Shown in pieces: positions 7,561 through 17,128 of a DNA stretch of 64,000 nt; the first letter of the stretch is position 1; the number at the start of each line of letters is the position of its first letter. The stretch is from Streptomyces sp. CC228A (GTDB taxonomy: Bacteria; Actinomycetota; Actinomycetes; Streptomycetales; Streptomycetaceae), in contig NZ_JAJPUI010000004.1 of assembly GCF_021390935.1 (NCBI RefSeq), forward strand, positions 372,001 through 436,000. Reading direction: 5' to 3'. The notes beneath the pieces were generated by a model. It was not told the origin of the DNA, searched no databases, and saw only the letters and a program-made list of their open reading frames with translations. Position numbers and translations under genes: made by a program.

Positions 7561-9090
7561 GTGTCAGCAGCACAAGTCTGGAGTGTCGACCCCAGGACCG
7601 GGAAGCAGCGGGCGCAGGTCGCCGTCGAGGCGGCGCCCGCGGACGTCGACCGGGCGGTACGGGCCGCGCACGGCGCCCGGTCGCCGCTGGCCGACCGCGG
7701 CGTGCGGGCCGCGTTCCTGCGCACCGCGGCGGACCGGCTGGAGGAGGCCCGGGACCGGCTGGCCGCCGAGGCCGACGCCGAGACAGCCCTGGGACTCCCC
7801 CGCCTGACGGGCGAACTGGCCCGCACCTGCTACCAGCTGCGGGCCTTCGCTGACGTCGTCGACGAGGGCGCGTTCCTGGACGTGATCATCGATCACCCCG
7901 ATGAATCGGCCACCCCGCCGGTACCGGACTTGCGCCGGTACAAGATCCCCCTGGGCGTCGTCGCGGTCTACGCCGCCTCCAACTTCCCCTTCGCCTTCTC
8001 GGTGGCGGGCGGCGACACGGCCAGTGCCCTGGCCGCCGGCTGCCCGGTGGTCGTCAAGGCCCATCCGGACCACCCGGGCACCTCCGAGGCGGTCGCGGCG
8101 GTGCTGCGCGGCGCGGCGGCCGAGCACGGCCTGCCCGAGGCGGTCGTCGGCCTGGTGCACGGCTTCGACGCGGGAGTCGAGCTGGTCCGCCACCCGCTCG
8201 TCGCGGCCGCCGGCTTCACCGGGTCGGTACGCGGCGGCCGGGCGCTGTTCGACGCGGCCGCCGCCCGCCCGGTGCCCATCCCGTTCCACGGCGAGCTCGG
8301 CTCGCTGAACCCGGTCGTGGTCACCGAGGCCGCGGCGGCGGAGCGCGCGCCCGAGATCGGCCGGGGCCTGGCCGGCTCCATGACGCTGGGCTGCGGCCAG
8401 TTCTGCGTCAAGCCCGGCCTGGTGCTGGTGCCGTCCGGCGAGCCGGGCGACCGGCTGGTGGAGTCCTTGGCGGAGGCCGTGGGCGAGGTCGCGGACGGCG
8501 TGCTCCTCGACGCGCGCATGCGGGAGACCTTCGTCAAGGGCGTGGCCGAGCGGGCCGCGCTGCCGGACGTGACGGCCCCGGTCGCCCCGGGCGCCGGCGA
8601 CGCCGACCGCACCGTGGGCGCCGGGTTCCTGACCGTCCCCGCCGCCCGCCTCGCCGCCGAGGGCCCGCACGACCTGCTGCTGGAGGAGTGCTTCGGCCCG
8701 GTCACGGTGGTCGCCCGGTACGCGTCCGACGCCGACGTGAAGGCGGTCGTCTCCCGGCTCCCCGGCAACCTCACGGCGACCCTGCACGTGTCGGAGGACG
8801 AGCAGCGGGGCGCCGCCGCCGCGCTGCTGGCCGAACTCACGCCCGTGGCGGGCCGCGTCCTCGTCAACGGCTGGCCCACCGGCGTGGCCGTCGCGGCCGC
8901 CCAGCACCACGGCGGCCCCTACCCGGCCACCACGTCGACCTCCACGTCCGTCGGCGGCACCGCCATCGAGCGCTGGCTGCGCCCGGTCACGTACCAGAAC
9001 ACCCCGCAGGCCCTCCTGCCCCCGGAGCTCCACGACGCCAACCCCCTGAACCTCCCACGCCGGATCAACGGCCGCCGCGAGCACCCCTGA
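7561..9090 (+). CDS. NADP-type aldehyde dehydrogenase, alpha-ketoglutaric semialdehyde dehydrogenase type
   Basis: This 509-residue ALDH-superfamily enzyme fits the 2,5-dioxovalerate dehydrogenase group, which oxidises alpha-ketoglutaric semialdehyde to 2-oxoglutarate at the end of sugar-acid or hydroxyproline catabolism. Group-typical segments are ASNFPFAFSVAGGDTASALA with VVKAHPDHPGTSE, GFTGSVRGG, FHGELGSLNP (general-base Glu) and GCGQFCVKPG, with the catalytic Cys at about residue 282. The GTG start has a GAGAGGA site 8-9 bases upstream. No other pathway enzyme is adjacent, but the pectinases at the window start make galacturonate a plausible source. The subfamily is fairly sure; the pathway is inferred. 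Confidence 0.87.
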   Translation: MSAAQVWSVDPRTGKQRAQVAVEAAPADVDRAVRAAHGARSPLADRGVRAAFLRTAADRLEEARDRLAAEADAETALGLPRLTGELARTCYQLRAFADVVDEGAFLDVIIDHPDESATPPVPDLRRYKIPLGVVAVYAASNFPFAFSVAGGDTASALAAGCPVVVKAHPDHPGTSEAVAAVLRGAAAEHGLPEAVVGLVHGFDAGVELVRHPLVAAAGFTGSVRGGRALFDAAAARPVPIPFHGELGSLNPVVVTEAAAAERAPEIGRGLAGSMTLGCGQFCVKPGLVLVPSGEPGDRLVESLAEAVGEVADGVLLDARMRETFVKGVAERAALPDVTAPVAPGAGDADRTVGAGFLTVPAARLAAEGPHDLLLEECFGPVTVVARYASDADVKAVVSRLPGNLTATLHVSEDEQRGAAAALLAELTPVAGRVLVNGWPTGVAVAAAQHHGGPYPATTSTSTSVGGTAIERWLRPVTYQNTPQALLPPELHDANPLNLPRRINGRREHP

Positions 9091-9329
9091 CGGCCGCAGC
9101 CGGCACCCTGGCGGATGCTGCGAGCCGCCCAGGGCGGGCGCTGCGAGCACCCGGTACGGCCCTTGTCCGCAGCCCCGGACCCGCCAGTGCGGTGGAGCGC
9201 CGCGGCGTGCCGGGCCCGCTGCGGACGGGGCCGGACGGTACAGGCCGCCCCCACCTATAAGCCTTCCTAGGGGGAGTCGCGCAGAATCGCGCAATTGACG
9301 GGAGATCGGGTTCGTTCCAGGGTGTCCCT

Positions 9330-10382
9330 ATGGATGCCCTGTCCCCCCTCGGCGGCGCGGAGTTCGCGTCACCGCACACGTACCTGAACACCGCCAGCTG
9401 CGGACTGCTCCCGCGCCGTACCGCCGAGGCGGTGAAGAGCCTCGCCGACCAGAACGCCGCCGGGCGGCCGGACGGGATCGGCAGTCACGCGTCGATCGAG
9501 GCCGCCCGCGCGCTCTTCGCCCGGCTCGCACGCGTCACACCCGACCGGGTCGCGATCGGCGCCACCGTGAGCAGCCACGTGGCGCTGATCGCGGGTTCCC
9601 TCCCGGCAGGAGCCGAAGTGCTCTACCCGGAAGGCGACTTCAGCTCCCTCATCAGCCCCTTCGCGGTGCGCGGCGACCTCAGGACCCGCTCGGCACCGCT
9701 CGACGCGCTGGCCGACGCGGTCCGGCCCGGCACGGCACTCGTCGCCTTCTCCGCCGTGCAGTCCGCCGACGGCAGGGTCGCCGACCTGGCCGCGATCCGG
9801 CAGGCCGCCGCCGCGCACGGCGCCCGCACCCTGCTCGACGCCACCCAGTCCGCGGGCTGGCTGCCGCTGGACGCCGGGGCGTACGACTACACCGTGACCG
9901 GCGGGTACAAGTTCCTGCTCTGCCCGCGCGGCGCGGTCTTCCTCACGGTGACCGAGGAGGCCCAGGACTCCCTGGCCCCGCTGCACGCCGGCTGGTTCGC
10001 GGGGGAGGAGCCGTACGACTGCTACGGCCCGGTGCAGCGCTTCGCCGCCGGGGCGCGGCGCTTCGACGAGGGCCCCGTCTTCCACGCGTACCACGGGGCG
10101 GAGCAGTCGCTGGCGCTCCTCGACGAGATCGGGATCGACACCGTCCGCGCCCACGCCACCGCCCTCGCGGCCCGCTTCCGCAGCGGGCTGACCGGGCTCG
10201 GGTACGCACCCGTCGCCGGCGACTCCGCCATCGTCGCCGTCCCGGGGCTCGGGGCGCGCCAGCCGGAGCTGGCCGCGGCCGGGGTCGTCACCGCCGCCCG
10301 CGACGGGAACCTGCGGGCCGCGTTCCACCTCTACAACGGGGACGCGGACGTGGAGCGGGCGCTGGCGGTGCTGGCCGGCTGA
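9330..10382 (+). CDS. Class V aminotransferase-fold PLP enzyme
   Basis: This 350-residue fold-type I PLP enzyme resembles cysteine desulfurases and isopenicillin-N-epimerase-like proteins. Landmarks are YLNTASCGLLPRRT near the N-terminus, the Asp that binds the pyridine nitrogen in LLDATQSAGW, and the Schiff-base Lys in VTGGYKFLLCPRG. No partner gene such as a sulfur acceptor or NRPS is nearby, so the substrate is unknown. The ATG start leaves 240 non-coding bases after the dehydrogenase; its ribosome site (AGGG) is weak. It runs convergently towards ectD with a strong hairpin between them. Confidence 0.82.
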   Translation: MDALSPLGGAEFASPHTYLNTASCGLLPRRTAEAVKSLADQNAAGRPDGIGSHASIEAARALFARLARVTPDRVAIGATVSSHVALIAGSLPAGAEVLYPEGDFSSLISPFAVRGDLRTRSAPLDALADAVRPGTALVAFSAVQSADGRVADLAAIRQAAAAHGARTLLDATQSAGWLPLDAGAYDYTVTGGYKFLLCPRGAVFLTVTEEAQDSLAPLHAGWFAGEEPYDCYGPVQRFAAGARRFDEGPVFHAYHGAEQSLALLDEIGIDTVRAHATALAARFRSGLTGLGYAPVAGDSAIVAVPGLGARQPELAAAGVVTAARDGNLRAAFHLYNGDADVERALAVLAG

Positions 10383-10426
10383 ACCCCCGCCTTCCGGCGG
10401 TCCGTCCCGGCACGCGACACGGCTGC

Positions 10427-10461
10427 GCCCGGGGCCCGGGGGAACTCCCCGGACCCCGGGC
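10427..10461. terminator. Bidirectional hairpin between the aminotransferase and ectD
   Basis: The arms GCCCGGGG-C-CCGGGG and TCCCCGG-A-CCCCGGGC pair over about 15 positions with one mismatch around a short loop. It sits in the 122-base convergent gap and can terminate both transcripts. Confidence 0.7.
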
Positions 10462-10504
10462 ACAGCCGGCCGGACCGCTTCCCGCGCTCACGCGGGCGGG
10501 CGGG

Positions 10505-11362
10505 TCAGTTCACCGGGGTGAAGTCCCGCGCCCCGATGAACTCCGGGCGGCGGACGGGGGCGGCGAAGGGCTCGACCGCCGTGTTCTCCACGCTGTTGAA
10601 CACGATGAAGACGTTGCTCCGCGGGTACGGCGTGATGTTGTCGCCCGAGCCGTGCATCGCGTTGCAGTCGAACCACGTCGCCGAGCCGGCCCGGCCGGTG
10701 AACAGCCGGATCCCGTGCGCGTCGGCGAGCCGCGTCAGCGCCTCGTCCGACGGGGTGCCCGCGTCCTGCATCTGCAGCGACTTCTTGTAGTTGTCCTTCG
10801 GCGTCGCGCCCTCGCAGCCCAGGAACGTCCGGTGCGAGCCCGGCATGATCATCAGGCCGCCGTTGGTGTCGTGGTTCTCCGTCAGCGCGATGGACACCGA
10901 CACCGTCCGCATGCGCGGCAGGCCGTCCTCCGCGTGCCAGGTCTCGAAGTCCGAGTGCCAGTAGAAGCCCGAGGCTCCGAAGCCCGGCTTCACGTTGATG
11001 CGCGACTGGTGGACGTACACGTCGGAGCCGAGGATCCGGCGGGCCATGCCCGCCACCCGCTCGTCCCGCACCAGCTTGGCGAAGACGTCGCTGATCCGGT
11101 GCACCTCGAACACCGACCGCACGGACTGCGACTTCGGCTCGATGATCGACCGCTCGTCCGCCCTGATCGCCGGGTCGGCGATCAGCCGGTCGAGCTCGGC
11201 GCGGTAGACCGCGACCTCCTCGTCCGTCAGCAGGTCCTCGATCGCGAGGAAGCCGTCCCGCTCGTACGACTCCAGGTCGGTGTCCAGCGGACCCCAGACC
11301 ACCGGGTCGCGTCGGGCCGTCAGGACCTCCGTCGTGCCGCGCGTCGGGTACAGGTCCTCCAT
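10505..11362 (-). CDS. ectD: Ectoine 5-hydroxylase
   Basis: This 285-residue Fe(II)/2-oxoglutarate dioxygenase converts ectoine to 5-hydroxyectoine, a compatible solute against salt, heat and drying. The iron triad is visible: His136 and Asp138 in FYWHSDFETWHAEDG (the EctD signature) and His237 in CNAMHGSGDNITPYPRSN, whose Arg binds 2-oxoglutarate. The length matches the family. It is the last gene of ectABCD and starts 5 bases after the ectC stop, so translation is probably coupled. Confidence 0.97.
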   Translation of the reverse strand: MEDLYPTRGTTEVLTARRDPVVWGPLDTDLESYERDGFLAIEDLLTDEEVAVYRAELDRLIADPAIRADERSIIEPKSQSVRSVFEVHRISDVFAKLVRDERVAGMARRILGSDVYVHQSRINVKPGFGASGFYWHSDFETWHAEDGLPRMRTVSVSIALTENHDTNGGLMIMPGSHRTFLGCEGATPKDNYKKSLQMQDAGTPSDEALTRLADAHGIRLFTGRAGSATWFDCNAMHGSGDNITPYPRSNVFIVFNSVENTAVEPFAAPVRRPEFIGARDFTPVN

Positions 11363-11367
11363 GTTGC

Positions 11368-11766
11368 TCAGTCCTCCTCCGTCAGCAGGGGATACACACC
11401 GTTCTCGTCGTGGTCCTCACGTCCCGTCACCGGCGGGTTGAAGACGCACACGCAGCGGAAGTCGGTCTTGGGGCGCAGAGTGTGCTTCTCGTGGCCGTCG
11501 AGCAGGTACATCGTGCCCGGCTCGATCCAGTGCTTCTCGCCCGTCTCGTCGTCGGTCAGCTCCGCCTCGCCCTCGACGCACAGCACGGCCTCGACGTGGT
11601 TCGCGTACCACATGGAGGTCTCCGTGCCCGCGTAGAGCACGGTCTCGTGCAGCGAGAAGCCGACCTTCTCGCGGGCGAGCACGATCCGCTTGCTCTCCCA
11701 GGTACCGGACGCCGACCGCACATGGCGTTCGGTGTTCTCGATGTCCTTCAGTGATCGGATGATCAC
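11368..11766 (-). CDS. ectC: L-ectoine synthase
   Basis: This 132-residue cupin-fold enzyme cyclises N-gamma-acetyl-2,4-diaminobutyrate to ectoine. It starts at a GTG ([16 protein letters not shown]) with an AAAGGA site about 8 bases upstream, which gives the standard EctC length; longer frames through here are fusions with non-coding sequence. Characteristic segments are [38 protein letters not shown] and [15 protein letters not shown], which carry metal- and substrate-binding Glu, Tyr and His residues. It lies 47 bases after ectB and 5 bases before ectD. Confidence 0.97.
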   Translation of the reverse strand: MIIRSLKDIENTERHVRSASGTWESKRIVLAREKVGFSLHETVLYAGTETSMWYANHVEAVLCVEGEAELTDDETGEKHWIEPGTMYLLDGHEKHTLRPKTDFRCVCVFNPPVTGREDHDENGVYPLLTEED

Positions 11767-11813
11767 GTGTCCGTCCTTTCCGTTGGGTCGACCCGGCCGG
11801 TGCGGTCGGCGGG

Positions 11814-13082
11814 TCAGGCCGTCTCGTGGACCGCGCGGGCCAGTGTGCGCAGCCCCTCGTCGAGCTCGTCGGGGGTCACGGTCAGCGGCGGCAGCAGCTT
11901 CACGACCTCGCTCTCCGGGCCGGAGGTCTCCAGCAGCAGCCCCAGCTCGAAGGCGCGCCGGCAGATCCGCGTCGCCCGGTCCTTGTCGGAGAACTCCAGG
12001 CCCCACACGAGGCCGCGGCCCCGGTAGTGGGCGCCGTGTGCGGAGTTCTCGTCGCAGATGGTCAGCAGGGCCTGCTCGACCTGCTCGCCGCGGGCCTCGG
12101 TCTGCTTCTCCATGCCGCCGTCCGCCCAGTAGGCGTCCAGCGCCGCCGTGGCCGTCACGAACGCCGGGTTGTTGCCGCGGAAGGTGCCGTTGTGCTCGCC
12201 CGGGCCCCACACGTCGAGCTCCGGCTTGAACAGGCACAGCGACATCGGCAGGCCGTAGCCGCTGATCGACTTGGAGAGCGTCACGATGTCCGGCGTGATG
12301 CCCGCCTCCTCGAAGGAGAAGAAGCCGCCGGTGCGGCCGCAGCCCATCTGGATGTCGTCGACGATCAGCAGCATGTCGCGGCGGCGGCACAGGTCCGCGA
12401 GGGCGCGCAGCCACTCGGGCCGCGCCACGTTGATGCCGCCCTCGCCCTGCACCGTCTCCACGATCACGGCGGCGGGGCGGTTCAGGCCCGAGCCGCTGTC
12501 CTCCAGCAGGCGCTCGAACCACAGGAAGTCCGGCACCTGGCCGTCCAGGTAGTTGTCGAACGGCATCGGCGTGCCGTGCACCAGGGGGATGCCGGCGCCC
12601 GCCCGCTTGAAGGCGTTGCCGGTCACGGCGAGGGAGCCCAGCGACATGCCGTGGAAGGCGTTGGTGAACGACACGATGGACTCGCGGCCCTTGACCTTCC
12701 GGGCCAGCTTCAGCGCCGCCTCCACCGCGTTGGTGCCCGTCGGGCCCGGGAACATCACCTTGTAGGGCAGGTCGCGCGGCCGCAGCACCACGTTCTGGAA
12801 CGTCTCCAGGAACGCCCGCTTGGCGGTCGTCGCCATGTCCAGACCGTGGGTGATGCCGTCACGTTCCAGGTAGTCGAGGAGCGCGCGTTTCAGGACCGGG
12901 TTGTTGTGCCCGTAGTTGAGCGATCCTGCACCGGCGAAGAAGTCCAGGTAGCTGCCGCCGTCCTCGTCGGTGAGCCGTGCGCCCTGCGCGCGGTCGAACA
13001 CGGCCGGCCAGCCGCGGCAGTAGCTGCGCACCTCCGACTCAAGGCTCTCGAAGACGCTGAGGGCAGGCGGGGTGATGGTCAC
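11814..13082 (-). CDS. ectB: Diaminobutyrate--2-oxoglutarate transaminase
   Basis: This 422-residue class III PLP aminotransferase makes L-2,4-diaminobutyrate from aspartate semialdehyde with glutamate, the first dedicated step of ectoine synthesis. Landmarks are [66 protein letters not shown] (cofactor Asp) and [13 protein letters not shown] (Schiff-base Lys). The GTG at 13082 is chosen because GGAG lies 8 bases upstream and the length then matches EctB. The 134-base leader after ectA carries an unusual pyrimidine-rich tract on the mRNA. Confidence 0.97.
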   Translation of the reverse strand: MTITPPALSVFESLESEVRSYCRGWPAVFDRAQGARLTDEDGGSYLDFFAGAGSLNYGHNNPVLKRALLDYLERDGITHGLDMATTAKRAFLETFQNVVLRPRDLPYKVMFPGPTGTNAVEAALKLARKVKGRESIVSFTNAFHGMSLGSLAVTGNAFKRAGAGIPLVHGTPMPFDNYLDGQVPDFLWFERLLEDSGSGLNRPAAVIVETVQGEGGINVARPEWLRALADLCRRRDMLLIVDDIQMGCGRTGGFFSFEEAGITPDIVTLSKSISGYGLPMSLCLFKPELDVWGPGEHNGTFRGNNPAFVTATAALDAYWADGGMEKQTEARGEQVEQALLTICDENSAHGAHYRGRGLVWGLEFSDKDRATRICRRAFELGLLLETSGPESEVVKLLPPLTVTPDELDEGLRTLARAVHETA

Positions 13083-13113
13083 AGCAGTCACTCCAGGAGG
13101 GAGAGAAGAGGAT

Positions 13114-13138
13114 GGGGGTGGGGGATGGGTGGGTGGGG
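13114..13138 (+). other. Tight G-quadruplex motif opposite the ectB leader
   Basis: Five runs of 3-5 G separated by only 1-2 bases lie on the + strand, which is the template for the ect operon. The transcript is correspondingly C/U-rich for about 60 bases upstream of the ectB ribosome site. A regulatory role is speculative. Confidence 0.35.
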
Positions 13139-13216
13139 CGGCGAGTGGGGCGGGGCGAGCGGCGGGTCCGGGCGGGCTGCCGCGGTGCCGGGGCCGCGGC
13201 GACGCTGGGGTCGCCG

Positions 13217-13759
13217 TCAGGCCGCGGGAGCGATCGGCGTGATGCGGTAGAGGACCTCGGGCTCGTGCGTGCCCTCGGGGAACAGGCCCCCGTCGAAGAG
13301 CACCCGGCGCTCCAGCGACGCCCCGCGCCGCTCGGCGAACGCCGTGAACAGGCGGTCGGAGGGCACGTTGTCGGGAGTGACCGTCGTCTCCACGGTGTGG
13401 ACGCCCCGGTCGGCCAGCCGGGAGGCCAGCGCCTCCAGGAGCCCGGCGGCGAGCCCGCGTCCGCGGTGGCCGTGGTCGACGGCCACCTGCCACACCACGA
13501 GGGTGCCGGGGCGGTCGGGCCGGACGTAACCGGTCACGAAGGCGACGGGCTCCCCGCCGGGGGACTCGCGGGCCACGAGCGACGTGGCGGCGAAGTCCCG
13601 GCACCACAGCAGGTAGCTGTAGGAGGAGTTGAGGTCCAGGACCCGGGAGTCGCGGGCGATGCGCCAGATCGCGGCTCCGTCCTCCACGCGGGGGCTGTCG
13701 ATCAGAATGCCGGGGATTTCCTGATGGGCACGTGCAAGGTCTGCTTGTGCGGCGGTCAT
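13217..13759 (-). CDS. ectA: L-2,4-diaminobutyrate N-acetyltransferase
   Basis: This 180-residue GNAT enzyme acetylates diaminobutyrate at the gamma-amino group using acetyl-CoA. The family-specific segment DLNSSYSYLLWCRDF is present, followed by VVWQVAVDHGHRGRGLAAGLLEAL, where QVAVDHGHRGRGLA is the acetyl-CoA pyrophosphate loop, and ETTVTPDNVPSDRLF. It is the first gene of ectABCD. The upstream 300 bases are markedly richer in A+T than the neighbouring coding DNA and should contain the stress-induced promoter. No clear Shine-Dalgarno precedes the ATG. Confidence 0.96.
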   Translation of the reverse strand: MTAAQADLARAHQEIPGILIDSPRVEDGAAIWRIARDSRVLDLNSSYSYLLWCRDFAATSLVARESPGGEPVAFVTGYVRPDRPGTLVVWQVAVDHGHRGRGLAAGLLEALASRLADRGVHTVETTVTPDNVPSDRLFTAFAERRGASLERRVLFDGGLFPEGTHEPEVLYRITPIAPAA

Positions 13760-14606
13760 GCATAGTGAATTTACCGAGCAATTTCTTCGATTGCACGGGG
13801 CCGGGGTGTTGGGTCACGGCGCGCTTTGTGCTATCACGCGGGCGCGACGCCTCGTCGAAAGCGCGACAGAATGGCCGATTTGAGAGGGAATATCCGGGCA
13901 AAACGGGCGCGATGTGGGGTCGGTCACATCGTCGTAACGCCCTTGACAAGTAACCGAATTGCTCCCTGAATCGTATCGAAATCTTGGCGTTTAGGATCGG
14001 GGAAGCGGGGCAGAAGCATATGAGTAGTGATTGCGAATGAGAAGGGGAATTCGCCTGAAGAGTAGCTTCTGAAGGTGATCGCAAATGCGGGCGGGTAGTG
14101 GGCCCGGCGTTTATCGCTACGCTCACGGCGGTTCTGGCGCGGCTTTGGCGGCCGGTATGTCTGCGGCCCTGAGGCACTGCCGCCTCGTGGTCTACGGTGC
14201 GGCTCTGCGGCTCTGCGGCTCTGCGGCTCTGCGGCTCTGCGGCCTTGTGGTCTTCGGTGTGGCTCTGCGGCTCTGTGGACCTTGCGGCCTTCGCCCCTGC
14301 CGCCCTGCCGCCTGCCGCCCTGCGGCCTGCTCTCCGAGGGGCCGTGCGGTGCGGCGTTCGCGGCGGGTTCCGCGCCGCCCTTCACCCCCGCGCCTTTGCT
14401 TGCCGCGCGGCCCCGCCCCGTGGCCCGGCGCCGGGGCCCCGGCACCGTCGGGTGCCGTGTCCGCCGGGCCAGCTCGCGAGCCGGTTCCGCGTGCCGTTGT
14501 GCGGAAAGCGGTCCTCCGCACGTACACATGGGGAAGAACCCGGTACCGCCCGGAGGTTGACCCGTGCGGTACCGGGGTGTGATCGAGGACGCTCAGTGAG
14601 GGGCGG
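13760..14606. other. Long intergenic region upstream of ectA
   Basis: These 847 bases hold no credible gene. The first 330 bases are unusually A+T-rich for this genome and are the likely ect promoter region. I could not fix -35/-10 boxes on the minus strand: the TTGACA near 13943 points the other way and lacks a spaced -10. The second half is GC-rich, contains the octanucleotide array listed separately, and leads to the LysR gene. Confidence 0.6.
14201..14240. repeat. Five perfect tandem copies of the octamer GGCTCTGC
   Basis: Five uninterrupted 8-base units are followed by degenerate relatives (GGCCTTGT, GGCTCTGC, GGCTCTGT) up to about 14280. The period is not a multiple of three, so the array is not coding in a fixed frame. 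It lies between ectA and the LysR gene. Confidence 0.85.
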
Positions 14607-15631
14607 GTGGCTGCGGTCGTGGAACTGCGTCAGTTGAAGTACTTCGTCGCCGTCGCGGAGGAGCTCGGGCTCGGGCGGGCGGCCAGGCGGCTGCACCGGA
14701 GCGGCTTCCTGGTGGCGACCCAGATCGAGGCGCTGGAGCGCGAGTTGGGCCTCACGCTCTTCACGCGCGCCGGTGACGAGCACGGCGAGGCGTACGGGGA
14801 CGCGTCCGGTGACCGGCCTGACGGCGGGTACGGCGACGGGCCGCTGCGGCTCACCGCCGCCGGCGAGGGACTGCTGCCCGAGGCGCGCGCGGCCCTGGCC
14901 GCCGCGGGCCGGGTACGCCGCACCGCGGCGGCATCGCCGCGGGCACCGACGGGCTGGTGCGCCTGGGCACCAGCCGCGCCTTCGCCGACCGGGTGTACCG
15001 CGCGCTCGGCACCCTGTCCGCCCACCGGCCCCGGCTCCGCGTACGGCTGGAGCGCGCCCCGCAGGAGGCCCGCCTGGCGGCGGTGCGCTCCGGCACCTTC
15101 GACGCCGCGCTCGTCCGGCTCGTGCGGCGGGCCGACGGGCTGGCGCTGCACCCGGTCTGGACGGAGCCGCTGATCGCGGCCCTCCCCGCCGACCACCCCC
15201 TGGCCGCCCAGGGCGGCGACCCCTGCCCCCGGGCGCTGGCCCGGCTGCCGCTGCGGCTCGTCCCCCGGGAGGCGAACCCTGCCCTGCACGACCTGATCGC
15301 GTCCGCCGTGCCCGGCTGGACGCCCGGCCCGCCGTTCACCACCCTCGACGACACCCTCGCGGACGTCGCGAGTGCCCGTGAGCCGTCCTGGACGGTGTTC
15401 CACCCCGCTGACGCGATGCCGCAGGACCGCGGGCTCGCCTTCCGCGTGCTGCCCGCGCCCCGCGTGCCGGTCGCGCTCGCCGTACGGGACGGTGAGCTCA
15501 CGCCCCCGCTCCAGGCCCTGCTGGAGGCGCTCACCGGCACGGCTCCGGCCATCGCGGGACCGACGCCCGCCCCGGTGCCGCCGCGGTCGCAGGTGCCGCT
15601 CCCGCGGGTCGCGGGCGCCACGTCCCCGTGA
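14607..15631 (+). CDS. LysR-family transcriptional regulator (frame broken near 14930)
   Basis: The N-terminal helix-turn-helix is typical (VELRQLKYFVAVAEELGLGRAARRLHRS, then ALERELGLTLFTR). The substrate-binding domain continues in another frame from about GTDGLVRLGTSRAFADRVYRAL to the stop. A single missing base in GCGGCGGCATCG (reading GCGGGCATCG instead) would join the halves into a normal protein of about 341 residues. The start is GTG at 14607 or GTG at 14619 (VELRQLKYF); GAGGGG before the first favours 14607. The target is unknown: it is divergent from ectA only at long distance, and an amidohydrolase follows. Confidence 0.8.
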
Positions 15632-15692
15632 GCGCGGGGACGTCCGGCCCGCGGCGCCCTGCGGCGGGCGCCGCCGCCGTACAGTGCAGGGC

Positions 15693-16783
15693 ATGAGCGA
15701 TCGCATGGTGCTGCATGTGAAGGGGCGGGTGCTCGTCGGCCCGGAGGACGTACGGGACGAGTTGTGGGTCGTCGGCGGCCGGGTCACCTACAGCCGGCCG
15801 GTGGCGGCCGCCGACGTCAGGACCGTGACCGGGTGGGCCCTGCCCGGGCTGGTGGACGCCCACTGCCACGTCGGCCTCGACGCCCACGGCGCGGTCGACG
15901 CCGAGACCAGCGAGAAGCAGGCCCTCACCGACCGGGACGCGGGCACGCTGCTGATCCGGGACGCCGGGTCGGCGGCGGACACCCGCTGGATCGACGACCG
16001 CGACGACCTGCCCAAGATCATTCGGGCGGGCCGGCACATCGCCCGCACCCGCCGGTACATCCGCAACTACGCGCACGAGATCGAGCCGGCGGACCTGGTC
16101 GCCTACGTCGCGCGGGAGGCGCGGCGGGGCGACGGCTGGGTGAAGCTCGTCGGCGACTGGATCGACCGCGAGGTCGGCGACCTCAGCGCCTGCTGGCCCC
16201 GGGCCGAGGTGGAGGCCGCGATCGCCGAGGCGCACCGGCTGGGCGCCCGGGTCACCGCGCACTGCTTCGCGGAGGACTCCCTGCGGGACCTGGTGGAGGC
16301 GGGCATCGACTGCATCGAGCACGCCACGGGGCTGACCGAGGACACGATCCCGCTCTTCGCGGAGCGGGGGGTCGCCATCGTGCCCACGCTCGTGAACATC
16401 GCCACGTTCCCGCACCTCGCGGCCGGCGGCGAGGGCAGGTTCCCGCGCTGGGCGGACCACATGCGCCGGCTGCACGCCCGCCGGTACGACACGGTCCGCG
16501 CCGCGTACGACGCCGGGATCCCCGTCTTCGTCGGCACGGACGCGGGCGGCTCGCTGGCCCACGGGCTGGTGGCCGAGGAGGTCGCGGAGCTGGTCGCCGC
16601 GGGCATCCCGCCCGTGGCCGCGCTGTCCGCGACGAGCTGGGGGCCCGCGCCTGGCTGGGACGCCCCGGCCTGGAGGAGGGCGCCCCGGCGGACCTGGTCG
16701 TCTACGACGACGACCCGCGCGCCGACGTCCGCGTGCTGGCCGCACCGCGGCGGGTGGTCCTCAACGGGCGGATCGTCGGGTAG
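15693..16783 (+). CDS. Amidohydrolase-family protein (frame broken at 16639-16643)
   Basis: This is a metal-dependent hydrolase with a TIM-barrel fold. The metal motif is GLVDAHCHVGLD, a further His lies in ARVTAHCFAE and CIEHATG, and the late Asp in PVFVGTDAGG, so the active site is complete. The C-terminal beta-sandwich strand (EGAPADLVVYDDDPRADVRVLAAPRRVVLNGRIVG) is read only after a -1 shift. Adding one G to the G5 run at 16639-16643 restores TSWGARAWLGRPGLEEG, as expected for this family. Relatives include imidazolonepropionase- and prolidase-like enzymes. The substrate is unknown. Confidence 0.85.
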
Positions 16784-17128
16784 CCCCGGCAGGACCGCCT
16801 GGCCCCCCGGGTGGACCGTGCACACCGGAGGCTCTGAAGTGCCTACGGGGCCGAGCGACTCCCGCAGCTCCTGCGGCCCCGGCCCCCGGCTTACCGGCCC
16901 ACCGGCCCCCGGGCCGCCGACCCCCGGCCCCCGGCGTCACGGACCCCTGGGCGCCCCGCGCGCGGTGCCCCCGGTCGCGCGCAGCACAGCCGGGGCCGCG
17001 CCTATGGAGGCATCCGGGCCCTCAGGCGCCGGGGCCCGCGCCCGCGGACGCATCAAGGGCCCGCGCCCGCGGACCCGCGAGGGCACCCGGCCGCGGGCGT
17101 CCCCGCGTGCCCCGGCCGGACGGACGGG
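16784..17128. other. Convergent gap with short GC repeats
   Basis: These 345 bases separate two convergent genes and contain no plausible CDS. They are C/G-rich, with many CCGGCCCCCGG-like runs and an exact 18-base direct repeat at 17032-17049 and 17057-17074. I see no classical single terminator hairpin. Confidence 0.5.

Noticed and set aside
13943..13975. TTGACA as a + strand promoter between ectA and the LysR gene
   Set aside because: No suitable -10 element at 16-19 bases, and no gene starts within 600 bases on that strand.
14085..14582. Cys/Leu/Arg-rich small proteins read through the GGCTCTGC array
   Set aside because: Several overlapping frames are open on both strands, no ribosome site is evident, and the period of 8 destroys any repeat protein.
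14607..15631. Programmed ribosomal frameshifting in the LysR gene and others
   Set aside because: No slippery heptamer with a downstream pseudoknot is apparent, and the same kind of break occurs in many unrelated genes, which fits missing bases better.
16784..17128. A small gene between the amidohydrolase and the acetyltransferase
   Set aside because: Frames present are Pro/Arg/Gly-rich, lack start signals and overlap short direct repeats.
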